Assembly (NCBI GenBank): GCA_009760855.2
Contig: WPIO01000156.1
Location: 439,501 to 503,500 of the forward strand
DNA from: Cristatella mucedo
Taxonomy: Eukaryota > Bryozoa > Phylactolaemata > Cristatellidae
Length of the DNA: 64,000 bases
Direction: 5' to 3'
Shown piece after piece: positions 38,501 to 46,864 of the stretch. Made by a program: the position numbers and the translations under genes. Under the pieces are notes generated by a model. That model searched no databases, had not been told where the DNA came from, and saw only the letters and a program-made list of their open reading frames with translations. The first letter of the stretch is position 1; every line of letters starts with the position of its first letter.

Positions 38501-41500
38501 AGATCAGCTGATTGGCCGCTCGATCAGCTCCATCGATCGATCGATCAGATGATCGGTCGATCAGCTGATCAATCGATCAGCTGATCGACCGCTCGATCAG
38601 CTCCACGGCAACGCCTGCCTACTTTTAGCCGCAATGCGCTGCAAAACGTAAGTGCATTCATTTGTGACATATTCTCTTGAATCCGTCAACCCACTGCTAG
38701 CATATCTTCTGGTTTATGCAATAAGGCACTTTCAGCTGTTGAAAAACCAGGCAGACCGGTTTGCATGCCGCGAGTGGTGTAGCTGCCACATTTTCAAATC
38801 TTTCATATCAACCACAGAGAGACGCACGACTGGTATTGTGAAAAGATAAATAGCCTCATTAGCACCTCTATGCAATCTACGAGTTTTCATTTGAAGTTTA
38901 ATTCTTCAACGCCTTATGCAGTGCAAGATGAATGAACAGCAACGAAAACGTCTCTGCCACTCATTGGGTGTGGAAGGCATAGAAATCAAAACAGCGATGA
39001 TGTAAATGAGCCCTTTCGTATACTATCATTATAAATAGAGACTGTGGAGTCGCGGAAAGCGTGAAATGAAACAACGAATTCGATGCGTAGGATGCACGAG
39101 ATACGAGAACGAAGGGAGCTAAAGGTGAGCGACAGCATCTTACAGTCGATAAACTCCTCGATGGAGATTGGTGAGTGGTGCTTTAATGTGGCAGCGCCCA
39201 CGTTCAAGACAGACAAGCCTGACAGCAGCGGAGTCTTTCACAAACTGTTAGCGGCGTAGTGTTGTGGCACTTGCCAGTCAAAATTAAACAGCGGTACAAC
39301 GAAGCAAACAGAAACTAGCCGCCCGTTCGATCCTGCGCGCGCGGCCTCACGTTGAAATCTATGTATGCGCAGTACGTGCTGAGGAGAAATGAAGCGATGC
39401 GCCTTTCGCGACGGTCGCAACGGACGAGCCTGGCTGCCGAGTTTCACGCAGTCAAGCCGCATCGTATTTGCTTGGCGCTAGAAGACGCCAAAAGGATGAA
39501 TGGAAAACTTGACCGTGAGCCGATTACGTGGCAACTACACTAAATAGCCGGATGTAGGTGCCACGATCCCAGAGGCCTGCAGAGGCCGCTCGTTCGGACT
39601 GCTCGCTATTTAGTAAGCAATTTGTCCAGTGCGGCCATGCGCTCGCGACGCTCTCCCGCTACCTTCTTGACCGAGGTAACTGGCGCTTTCCTAGTAGAAT
39701 CCTAGCTAAATCTAGAATCTAGAATCCTAGTAGAATCCTACTAAAGACGGTCAACGGCACGCGTGGCCGCTGGAGAGCTCAGCGCCTGCTGTGGGCGGTG
39801 AAAACGCTCGTCGTATCGTGCGTCTCTGGGACTGGACTTCACTATCTATCATCTGGTTGTAGAAGTTTGGCTCCGTCGTTCACGAGCTGGGCCATGCCAC
39901 CGGATTCATTCACGAGCACGCGCGGCCAGATAGAGATGAATACATTGAGTAAGTAGCGACATTTTCGGTGCATGGTCACAAACTCGGCCCCGAGTGCGTC
40001 TTTGTTGCCTGTGCCACACGTATAGCTGATGAATGCAGTTACCATCGACGACAAAAAAGTTTTTATGCAATATAGTATCTCTGATCAAAAAGTCTTGCAA
40101 TTCACCAGTGTCATATACTCTGAAACGTCGCTATATGACGAATCATTGTTAGCTAAGGCTTCAGCTTCGCCAAAGTTGGCATGCTGCGGCTAGGCTCTCC
40201 AAAAGTCGAGGAATGAGGAGAATTCTCGTCGCGTGAATTCTCCTCTTAACTAATTCAGACTGACATGGCGAAATCCAAAATTTTTGGACGTTTCATCACG
40301 TTTGCGTAATGTAAGGTAAAATTAATCTCCGCCTTTAACTCCATAAAGCCATAGAGACTATGTGGGGGCTATGCAGGAGAGTTTTGTACAGCCCACTCAC
40401 AGCCTAAAAGTCCTTAGGTACGCATTCGGTGGCCAACAGACATTGTCTCACGCAACAAAGAGAAAATGGGAAGCATAGAAGAGTCAGGAGAGCAGTTGAG
40501 GTAGTGAGTAGCATAGAAGTAGCAGTTCAGGACCGCTGAAAAGGATGAGCCATAGTCGGCAGCAGGAGAGTAGTTGTCGTTGCGTAAGAATTCTGGAAGC
40601 GAGCTTCACGGTCTAGAACCTTCAGAGCTAAAGCTTCTGTCGCCAACGGTCTTTAAGCGGAGGACTGGAACAGCTAGTTGATTGTCTACACAGGACAACA
40701 GGGTTCAAAGAGGCTGAAACTGGTGCAGCAGTTCGGCTAGGTATGGACTAGCCATGCCGTGGCGGGCCTTCAGGGCCTGAGAACTTTGCTCTGTATCCGT
40801 TGATCAACGGGCATCCATTCATCCTGGCTCTTTTAGCAAAAGAGACACTTACCCAAACCTCTGGGACTTGTAGGCTAGCCTTGCAGCAATATTCATAGCC
40901 AGCTTCAGTGGCCTAGTTTCTTTCTTTGGCAGTCCAGCCCAAAGGAAATTGCAGTAATCATGCCGAGACAGAACCTAGGAGCTAGTTAAATTTTTCACAA
41001 TGAATTTTTTTAAAGCCACTGTGGAAGGCAGCTCCTAATCTTAGATAGGGATCGAAAGTGCTGTCTAGCTGTAGAAGTAGTCATCTGAATGAAGCTTTTA
41101 AAGTTTAGGCAGTTGTCTAAAACGACACCTAAATTTCGAGCACGTTGTCGCACAACAGCATCACCTTTTAAAAGAGCAAAGCCTTTCAATGCAGCCACAC
41201 GCTTAGGGTGCCCTATGAGCAGCAGTTCAGTTTTATCGTCATTTAGTTTCAACAAGTTTTTCCTAACATCCAGGATCGAATATCGGAAAGGCAAGCATTC
41301 AGTTTCTCAGTTGCTGCAGCAGATTCCGACGATTTGAATGACAGATACAGCTGACTATTGTCAGCATAGAAGTGATTTCCTATTCCACGGGCCTGGTTCT
41401 TTCAGGAGAAAAAGCACAACTCAGCGGCGAGTGGTAATGATCAAGACAATAGTACTGCTCTTCTTTGCGTTTGAGTGAGCTTCCTGTCTATGCAAGTACT

Positions 41501-44123
41501 ACAGAAAGGCTGGAAAGGAATACAATCCTCTGTTAATAGAGATAACAGTGTGCAAAATTGAACGCATTTAAATTGCTCCCATAATAATTTGATGGAGAAC
41601 AAAGGACACGGACGTAGCTCAAGCACTTTGAGTGACAGGAACCCTTTTTTTTAGTTTGGCTACTAGTTTGGCCACCAGTTTAACCAGTGATTTCAGGGTT
41701 TCACTTAATGAGAAGGCCTTAAGCTAGCAGGAGCTAACGGTTGGGTGACCGTTGCATGAGATTCGTTAGTTAGAAAAGCAGCTTGGTGATTGCAGGCAAA
41801 TAAGCAGGTTTTATGCGGCCAACGAGTGACAGGGCCTTAAATGCGACGCACTCCAGCCGAAGGGTCCGGCCGTGCAGAAGAAAAAGAAAATTGATATAAT
41901 TGTGGCGTCAGTCTCGAGGCGGCTCCAATCAGGGCTCAAGCATTTACGAACATTAATCGGCGAGCCCCCTATCGAAGAGTGAATGGATGCCTAAAGTTGG
42001 CACTAGTCCGCATCTGTCCTCCGACTCTCAGAGCCATAATGATACAGCAGAGTGGCTTAGAATGAAATGTAGCTAAAGCATTTGCTCTAAAGCACATGGC
42101 CCAATACTGTGGGCGATAGTGAAAGGAGACCAGACACCGTTGAAGACAACACGATCGGTTGTTATGTTCTACATTTTTAAGGAGTTCTGTCAATGATTTC
42201 GGAGGCAGATGAAGAACAGTCAGTTCCTTCAGACATCTTCAGCTGCAAATGGCTCAAGGACAGTATAAGACGAATATGGTGGAAAACTAAATTGTAGCTG
42301 ATCCGCGAATCTCGTGAAAATGATTTGCAGCATAATATACGATATACTAATGCAGCATAATCTCGGAAAAATTGCTCGTGAGGTTTTTGGCATTTTTATT
42401 GCTTACAAATAAAAACGTTTTACCTTGAATTGTTCGTTTTTTTAATAAATGAGAACTGAAATAGGAGAGTTTGTTCTCTTTGTCATAAGAAATAACTTAA
42501 TTTTAATTTATAATCACTTTCCAAATAATTCAATCAAACTTTGTTGGGAGCAAAGACCATTTTACTAATTTTTAGGTATAAATTAAACGTAACACCCATG
42601 AACAAAATTTCAGTGAATAGAATTATTATTATTGTAGTTCGAGTCCTGCAGTGGGCGATTCTTTGTTGCCAATGGAAGCGGTGATGATGGCTCTCCTTTC
42701 AGTCGCTATGCAAAAGAGACAATTAAATCAGCTTGTTCTTTTTGTTTATTATTTTTATAAAAGTTTTCTAATAAAGGTCAAATTAGTGTCTGGAAATGAA
42801 ATTGGTTGGAAGGTTTTGTCGCTCACTTTAAGGTCACTTCATTCTTTGGCTCCAGCCTATCTCTCAGATATACTCCCCCATCAGGCCAAGCATTGTACCA
42901 CCCCCTTTTCGGAATCCAACAGTCGAAAAATACCTCGTACAAACCTCAAATCCTTTGGAGACCATGCATTTAGTTCGTATGCTCCCACAGCCTGGAACTC
43001 CGTCCCGAACTGCGTCAGAACATCCCCTGACCTGACCAAATTTAAAAAGAACTTAAAGCACACCTATCTAGGACAGCATTTAGTGGGTCCCTGTGATTCG
43101 TCCTTGATGTGCTTATGCGTGCTGACACTGTGCATGCTGCCACTAACCACATTTTCATGCTGACCCTGTGCATGTCACCCCTAACCGTGTCATTCATTTT
43201 GTTTGTTTATCAAGCATGATATTACTCACCATTCAATTGCATTTTCCTTTGCAGCAATGTAAAGCGCCTAGAGAGAGATTGAGTTCTCTGAGGGCGCTTT
43301 ATCAAGTGCATGATTATCATAATTATTATTAGATTTTGGTGGTCAATAGTCTCAAATAGTGCTTACAGGCAGATCAATGCGATACATGTTACTTTTGAAG
43401 GAAGTGTCTTAGTCAGGTCAAAACGTTTTCCTTGTATTTTTCCATTTCATTTCTATATAGTCCTATTTGGACTATATCATTGGTTTCATAATCTGGAAAG
43501 TTTAGTCCACTTCCTAAAATTTTAGAATTGTTTGGAGCAACGTTGACTCAGAGGACGCGAGGGAGCTGGAGAAGCAGAGTGACAGTCTTATCAACACGTA
43601 CGACATACCGTACGATTACTCATCAATCATGCATTACAACGGAACCACCGGAAAGATCAGAGCACTTGATCCGACGAAGCAGAAATTAATGGGGCAGAGA
43701 GAAAGACTTAGCTTCTACGACGTCAAGCTTTCCAATATCATGTACAAGTGCGCTGGTGAGAGACATTAGTTCAGTTATACTGCCGATACGACTGCCGCTC
43801 GCTGCCATTGTAAGTAAATCAGGTGGAGCGCTGGCTTGATGTCGCCGGCATTTAACTGGCCTCCCACTTCTTTCATTGAAACAGAGAGAAACAAGTGCGA
43901 TTTAAAAGCGGTCACGTGTCGTTCTGAGGGCTATGTCGGCCCAAAATGCACCTGCGTCTGTCCAGATGGTACGGACTCATGCTCGATGAAGAAAGGAGTT
44001 CCTAAAGCTACTTCAGTCACAGGTACAGCTGCTCAAGTCACAGGAAACCACCGTCGACTTCTGTGGCCGCTCTTCGTTATTGTTCGCTCTTACATGAATG
44101 CTCGCCATCGACCCTCTCGTTGA
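26469..44123 (+). CDS. Astacin-family (M12A) secreted zinc metalloprotease, 8-exon gene
   Basis: Eight exons join without a stop and with consistent phases to give a secreted metalloendopeptidase. Residues 1-26 are a signal peptide (hydrophobic core [11 protein letters not shown], cleavage likely near ASA|AG). Residues 27 to about 94 are the propeptide, with Asp67 (YHSD) in the place of the family's FxGD aspartate switch. The catalytic domain starts at the [10 protein letters not shown] segment (W95). Zinc ligands are His181, His185 and His191 in [19 protein letters not shown], Glu182 is the catalytic base, and the Met-turn SIMHY (236-240) supplies the fifth-ligand Tyr240. Cys131, 154, 173 and 278 match the two astacin disulfides. 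A short EGF-like Cys-rich tail follows. Astacins act outside the cell on matrix, cuticle, hatching or digestive substrates; which one applies here cannot be told. There is no CUB or ShK domain before the last plausible end. Introns of 0.13-6.2 kb hold many dead transposons, yet every exon is intact, suggesting a gene under selection. Confidence 0.93.
27625..27725 (+). mobile_element. LINE family A terminal hairpin and tail
   Basis: A short 5'-truncated piece with AAAGCGCCTAGAAAGAGATT, GGGCGCTATATC and an ATT repeat tail. It lies in astacin intron 1. Confidence 0.8.
27770..28343 (-). mobile_element. LINE family A, antisense, near-copy of the 30.1-kb element
   Basis: Antisense sequence runs from the 3' untranslated block (CATGGTTAGGGGTGACATGC) up to [20 protein letters not shown]. 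It lacks the terminal hairpin. It is almost identical to 30122-30690, differing at only a few positions, which is far closer than other family A pairs in the window. It lies in astacin intron 1. Confidence 0.88.
28344..29726. other. Astacin intron 1, right part: no recognisable feature
   Basis: Mostly AT-rich single-copy-looking DNA ending in the exon 2 polypyrimidine tract. A short hairpin-tail-like piece lies at about 28440-28490 (antisense TTCTAGGAGC). Confidence 0.5.
29727..29778 (+). CDS. Astacin exon 2: propeptide segment
   Basis: This small exon has 17 codons plus one base. It follows a strong polypyrimidine tract (TTTCTTTTTTTTGCAG) and ends at donor GTAAAC. It continues exon 1 in phase 0 and passes phase 1 on. 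The peptide is acidic and Ser-rich ([17 protein letters not shown]), as expected of a propeptide linker. It is too short for recognition by homology; support comes from the splice signals and phase. Confidence 0.75.
30040..31125 (-). mobile_element. LINE family A, antisense, long open RT C-terminus
   Basis: One frame (31113 to 30265) stays open for 282 residues, from [18 protein letters not shown] through [24 protein letters not shown] and [11 protein letters not shown] to [12 protein letters not shown]. The hairpin tail is at 30060-30110. It is younger-looking than most copies but truncated before the FYADD box. It lies in astacin intron 2, antisense. Confidence 0.9.
31161..31352 (+). repeat. 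192-base intronic repeat, copy 1
   Basis: Closely similar (roughly nine bases in ten) to 38841-39032 in the same orientation; shared blocks include GCCTTATGCAGTGCAAGATG and CCCTTTCGTATAC. It lies in astacin intron 2 beside an antisense family A LINE. Not recognised as a known element. Confidence 0.85.
31466..31730 (-). mobile_element. LINE family A, antisense 3' end
   Basis: ATT-type tail, hairpin (AAAGCGCC/GGCGCTTT in antisense) and 3' untranslated block, 5'-truncated. It sits head to head with the main family A copy that begins at about 31745. Confidence 0.88.
31745..34905 (+). mobile_element. LINE family A, longest copy (endonuclease + RT, dead)
   Basis: This is an L2/CR1-like non-LTR retrotransposon, truncated at the start of the endonuclease. 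AP-endonuclease motifs are seen at 31980-32325 ([20 protein letters not shown]). A linker follows (32326-33120), then RT from 33154 ([63 protein letters not shown]), then the C-terminal region [13 protein letters not shown] to WNSLPTCV. It is dead: stops near 31886, 32323 and 34274, frameshifts around 32817-33150, and an internal duplication at 33476-33650. It ends with the family A hairpin and ATT repeats. It lies in astacin intron 2, sense to the gene. Confidence 0.93.
34960..35400 (-). mobile_element. Third LINE-type remnant (RT C-terminal region)
   Basis: The minus strand near 35055-35110 reads [17 protein letters not shown], the conserved GDRxFxxxxPxxWNSLP block at the end of CR1/L2-type polymerases, but the DNA differs from families A and B. 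No tail or upstream RT box is seen. Confidence 0.5.
36020..36178 (+). CDS. Astacin exon 3: propeptide end and start of catalytic domain
   Basis: The acceptor is CTTTTGCAG and the donor GTGAGT; the exon enters and leaves in phase 1. It carries the putative aspartate-switch segment (YHSDLLI), a basic stretch ([12 protein letters not shown]) suited to processing, and [10 protein letters not shown], which matches the conserved WPxGVIPY start of astacin catalytic domains. The family's Gly after Pro-x is Ala here, and FxGD has become YHSD. Confidence 0.9.
   Translation, partial: KPTSRTTGTTVTYLLLTSQIKKVDSLLTGERQLEVNKEGGRMQLYRTSFTHL
36470..36700 (+). mobile_element. LINE family A, degenerate C-terminal fragment
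   Basis: TACCACATCACCCTACTTTT, CTCTCTATCAAGCAAGGAAC and CTAACATCCAGGTCATCAT follow the order [22 protein letters not shown] of family A. It lies in astacin intron 3. Confidence 0.6.
36786..36903 (+). repeat. Direct repeat of about 115 bases, left copy
   Basis: AATGATAATGCAAGCT, AATCTCAGGTGAAAATGCGT and TTTGAAAGGGTCAGTAT are shared with 37297-37409. The two copies bracket family A tails in astacin intron 3. Confidence 0.9.
37005..37296 (+). mobile_element. Two family A 3' tails in a row, between long direct repeats
   Basis: Two successive copies of the hairpin and tail are seen: a degenerate one at 37080-37165 and a better one at 37215-37296 (AAAGCGCCTAGAGGGAGATT). The block is bounded by two related segments of about 115 bases (36786-36903 and 37297-37409). 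Confidence 0.7.
37297..37409 (+). repeat. Direct repeat of about 115 bases, right copy
   Basis: Counterpart of 36786-36903 with a few substitutions and short indels. Confidence 0.9.
37628..37760 (+). CDS. Astacin exon 4: N-terminal half of catalytic domain
   Basis: The acceptor is CTCTTTGTAG and the donor GTAAGA; phase is 1 in and 2 out. The segment [13 protein letters not shown] is the conserved helix and first cysteine (AMxxWExxTCIxF) of astacins, giving Cys131. A possible N-glycosylation site (NIS) lies at the start of the exon. Confidence 0.92.
37977..38040 (+). CDS. Astacin exon 5: Cys-SSVVGR-x-GG-x-Q segment
   Basis: The exon encodes [13 protein letters not shown] up to the next cysteine, matching the astacin CxSYVGRxGGxQ...GC disulfide loop (Cys154-Cys173). 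The donor is GTAAGA. The acceptor could be the AG at 37975-37976 or six bases later at 37981-37982; both keep the frame. The first is preferred because only it gives the family spacing Cys-x-Ser-x-Val-Gly-Arg. Confidence 0.88.
38420..38608. repeat. GATC/CGATCGAT palindromic satellite
   Basis: A dense array of GATCGATC and GATCAGCTGATC motifs in astacin intron 5. A higher-order unit beginning CCGCTCGATCAGCTCC recurs three times (about 38428, 38516 and 38589). Nearly every motif is its own reverse complement. Confidence 0.9.
38635..38800 (+). mobile_element. LINE family A, degenerate RT fragment
   Basis: CATTCATTTGTGACATATTC, CACTGCTAGCATATCTTCTG and CATGCCGCGAGTGGTGTAGC follow family A from AFVTSRL to RLVCRERRS. 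It lies in astacin intron 5, just after the GATC satellite. Confidence 0.55.
38841..39032 (+). repeat. 192-base intronic repeat, copy 2
   Basis: Counterpart of 31161-31352, in astacin intron 5, lying between a sense and an antisense family A fragment. Confidence 0.85.
39036..39250 (-). mobile_element. LINE family A, degenerate antisense fragment
   Basis: GAGCTAAAGGTGAGCGACAGC, CAGTCGATAAACTCCTC and AGACAGACAAGCCTGACAGC match antisense SLTFRS, KQRIDF and RLVCRE. It begins right after the 192-base intronic repeat. Confidence 0.6.
39695..39748. repeat. TAGAATCCTA short repeat cluster
   Basis: TAGAATCCTAG/CTAGAATC motifs recur four times in about 50 bases, about 120 bases before astacin exon 6. 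Confidence 0.7.
39863..39948 (+). CDS. Astacin exon 6: zinc-binding active site
   Basis: The acceptor is TGGTTGTAG and the donor GTAAGT; phase is 0 in and 2 out. The exon encodes [20 protein letters not shown] followed by RPDRD. This is the full HExxHxxGxxHExxRxDRD astacin signature: three zinc-ligand histidines, the catalytic Glu, and the Glu that pairs with the mature N-terminus in activated astacins. Nothing is substituted. Confidence 0.96.
40310..41395 (-). mobile_element. LINE family B, C-terminal half and 3' end
   Basis: Antisense family B runs from just after the FYADD box (CTATTCCACGGGCC side), through [20 protein letters not shown] and [15 protein letters not shown], to the 3' end TCTCCGCCTTTAACTCC. 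Frameshifts are present. It lies in astacin intron 6. Confidence 0.88.
41396..42634. other. Astacin intron 6, middle: no recognisable feature
   Basis: Unassigned. The stretch 41770-41990 has the feel of an old LINE C-terminal region on the minus strand but no motif is clear enough to call. Confidence 0.45.
42635..42765 (+). mobile_element. SINE-1 fragment
   Basis: It starts near the B box (TTCGAGTCCTGCAGTGGGCG) and continues through GCGGTGATGATGGCTC and CAGTCGCTATGCAAAAGAG to AATTAAATCAGC. It is 5'-truncated, in astacin intron 6. Confidence 0.78.
42803..43332 (+). mobile_element. LINE family A, 3' end
   Basis: An open frame from [20 protein letters not shown] through [17 protein letters not shown] is followed by the 3' untranslated block, a perfect hairpin (AAAGCGCC and GGCGCTTT) and an AT-rich tail. 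It lies in astacin intron 6, close behind a SINE-1 fragment. Confidence 0.9.
43526..43755 (+). CDS. Astacin exon 7: Met-turn and C-terminal catalytic domain
   Basis: The acceptor is AAAATTTTAG and the donor GTGAGA; phase is 2 in and 1 out. The exon begins EIVWSNV, continuing the DEYIEI segment, and holds [12 protein letters not shown], the Met-turn with its zinc-ligand Tyr and an N-glycosylation site (NGT). The [19 protein letters not shown] segment matches the conserved LSxxDxxxxNxxYxC end of the domain and supplies Cys278. Confidence 0.95.
43885..44022 (+). CDS. Astacin exon 8: EGF-like Cys-rich tail
   Basis: The acceptor is ATTGAAACAG, entering in phase 1 after a 129-base intron. The peptide has cysteines at 284, 291, 301, 303, 305 and 312, with [14 protein letters not shown] matching the EGF-like tail that follows many invertebrate astacin domains. 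The 3' border is uncertain. A donor-like AG|GTACAG lies at 44022/44023, but without splicing the frame runs to TGA at 44121-44123, adding about 33 residues that include LLWPLFVIV. Confidence 0.8.
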
Positions 44124-45462
44124 ATTTTCGTAGCCTCTCGTTAGATGCTCCCCGTTTCTCGTTGAGTTCTCGCCGTCTGTCGTTACATGCACCCAGCCTT
44201 TTGTATCTGGCAATCGAACTAGGCGCTGCTTCAACAGTCCGGCTTAAGAACCCTTTTCCGACTGCTGCAATCGGCAGTGGAAGTGGAAATTAGTGAGATT
44301 GGAAATTAGTGAGACCGTTATCGAAGAGTTTCTCACGTGCTGTGCCATCTCTACGGCAAAGTTGCAGCGATGAAGAGAGAAGAGGGCGACGTCTAGAGGC
44401 AAGCGCAAGCGGCCCAAGGAAGAGGAGCCACCGAGGATTCCCAAATATAATGGCCGTATTAGTGCGGGATAGCCGCACGCTTCCGAGACCCTCGCCACCT
44501 AAATCTGTTGACACAACAACCGGCTGATCGACGCAGCCACATGTAAACTTTTGCACCGGCAAAAGAGCCCTAACAGCTTTCACTCCGTACCCAGGGGGCA
44601 ATTCAAGATTGTCGGCTACAAAACGGGAACCCACCTACCCCGAGCGTATAAGCATACGTGCCTTACGACTGGGCTTTGACCTTGAAGTCGTGCTGCCGCT
44701 GCGGCAATAGACGTGGCGCAGCAATCACTCCGCGTGCTGAACTGAAGCTATAGAAGATTCCAAAAGAAGAACCAAAGCTCGTACGGGTCAGAATGTCTGC
44801 TTCGTCTTAAGGAACTCGCCATCCACGATCCTGGATCGCCGGCAGAGCTTGCTCGCTTTAAGTGAAGTGCTTGGTGGTGGTTCTATGTCTCAGCCGGCAA
44901 ACTTAAGCTATCGCCCCTTTCCGATCGTGCTCTGACGTCTCGGTCGCCATTTCGACCATTCTAAACTTGATGCTGATTGGCCGTGCCGTTTTACCCGTGA
45001 GCGGAGAGACCACCACTACAAGCTTAGTCACCAGTCACTAGTCGCCATCTCAATATTATTAATGTCATCTACACAGAGAAATGAGCAAGGTTCGATGTCT
45101 AATTGAGACCGCCATCGCTCGCCGGTCAGTCGCTCGCCGCCATCAAGGCGTTAGCATCTGCTTTGTTAACCTGGAACCTCAAGTGAGCAAATCACTCAAA
45201 TCTGATACACTACGTGCGAAACCTCGAGTGACGGTAAAGATGACGACGTGACTGGTAAGCGGGAGGGAGGAAAACGGGAGGTGTTCAAAGGTTACAGAGA
45301 AGCCAGGATAGAATGGAAAGCCCGTCCGGAAGGCAAGCGAGCAGCGGCTAGCATCATTCACTTGCCTTACCTTCCGCCGACATGCAGCGCAGCTTCTATG
45401 TATTAGGGTGGCGTAAGAAACCGCTCGCCAGACCATAGGCAAAGCTTAAGGTGCAGCTCAAA
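44124..45462. other. GC-rich region after the astacin gene
   Basis: Frames of up to 114 codons are open on both strands with no motif. No AATAAA polyadenylation signal is evident just after the coding end, so the 3' untranslated region cannot be placed. Confidence 0.45.
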
Positions 45463-45738
45463 AATTCAGGGCTCGGGGCAGCGACCTGGGCCGCCATAAT
45501 TCCTATGCTAAACAAACTTCACAAGCAGTGAAGTTATGTCTTTCATGCCACCGACGTGAAGCCTCCGAGTTCGTGTAAAGTGAGTACTATAATTTTGAAT
45601 GATAATCTTTCATTATTTGAGGGTATAGTTCTGCCGACCTGAAATCTTAGCCGATCTTTACCGACCTGAAATCTTGCTGGTCACTGCATACATGGCAGGT
45701 TTTCCCCCTTTAGATGAAAATCCTGGCTCTGCCACTGG
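45463..45738. mobile_element. hAT-like MITE, second copy
   Basis: The right end carries TAGATGAAAATCCTGGC and then CTCTGCCACTGG. Its last 17 bases are the exact reverse complement of the left end of the 1.4-kb copy. Near the left end GGCAGCGACCTGGGCCGCC matches the other copy about 40 bases in, so the left terminus seems lost. The interiors differ. Confidence 0.55.
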
Positions 45739-45741
45739 CTA

Positions 45742-46386
45742 AGCGATGGCTAAAGATGCCTATTACAACAAGCACCTGATTGAATTTCAATCGCCAACGG
45801 TCTGATTCGATGCAAGTAAATGAATTGGGCAAGGCCTGCAAGTATAGAGCTATTATTATGGACATGCTCAGAGTTTATTCACCCGGAACTCGGTGGTTGC
45901 TAATCGACTAAAAGCCGTACATAATTTCGTGGTTAGCGACGCTCAGGAGGTATAGAGTATGGTATGTATAATACAATATACATATAGTATGGAATAGAGT
46001 ATGGCCAGGTTACTTGGCCAAAATATGAACGGGGGGGGGAAGGCGGGACAAATTGCCCTTCTGACTCCATCCCTGGTCACAAAAATCTCGTTGCACCTCA
46101 TGCTGACCTCCTGAGCCCAGATTCAAGGGTAAGGTTACTGATCAAAGCTAAAATAAAGAAACGTGAATGTTGTACACGTCATGAATTAATTTTAAATATA
46201 TAGAAGTATGTAAGTCCTCTTCATCAATTAAGCCAGCTCAATCTTCACTGTCCTACCCCATACCTTGAACGGCATCCTTCACAAAATAATTACCAGCGTT
46301 TCGGTCGTTAGTGCTATGAGTTGATCAATTTGCCGAAACTGATGAAGGCAATCGTAACGTTTAAGCTACATCTCACAAACTACATA

Positions 46387-46480
<94 letters not shown>

Positions 46481-46864
46481 GGTTTACGCAAGTGCTTGTT
46501 GGCCTAGCCAGCCAAATATTAAGTTATGATGCTTATTAGCAAAACACCTCCGAATAGATCGGAGACGTTTGAAAATGACTTTCATTGTACTTTCCGAGTT
46601 AACCGAAGTTTGGGTCGCTTTGAATATCTTATCAATTTATCTTGTTATATGTGCCAGACTTGTGATTGCTTTTATGGTACTGACTTTTTTCCTGAAGGAA
46701 TCGGAAGCAGGTACTAAGGAATTAATGACGCCCCAAGCTAGAAAAGTTCGATTTTTCTTCTATTCTTCTCAATATTTGACTGAGAGATGCTTAATTAATT
46801 ATGGAAATAGTTTTCCAAATTAAATTATGTAGAAAAGCTATAGATAGCTCTACAATTTGACAAT
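45742..46864. other. No recognisable gene; holds the compound microsatellite
   Basis: Apart from the (AT)(AC)(AT) repeat, nothing recognised. The 84-codon frame at 46569-46823 is hydrophobic but without support. Confidence 0.5.
46390..46481. repeat. (AT)n(AC)n(AT)n compound microsatellite
   Basis: About 30 bases of AT, about 35 bases of AC, then about 25 bases of AT, a symmetrical compound repeat. Confidence 0.95.

Noticed and set aside
41770-41990. Possible further LINE C-terminal remnant on the minus strand
   Set aside because: No conserved block (RLDYCN, WNSLP or similar) could be read with confidence.
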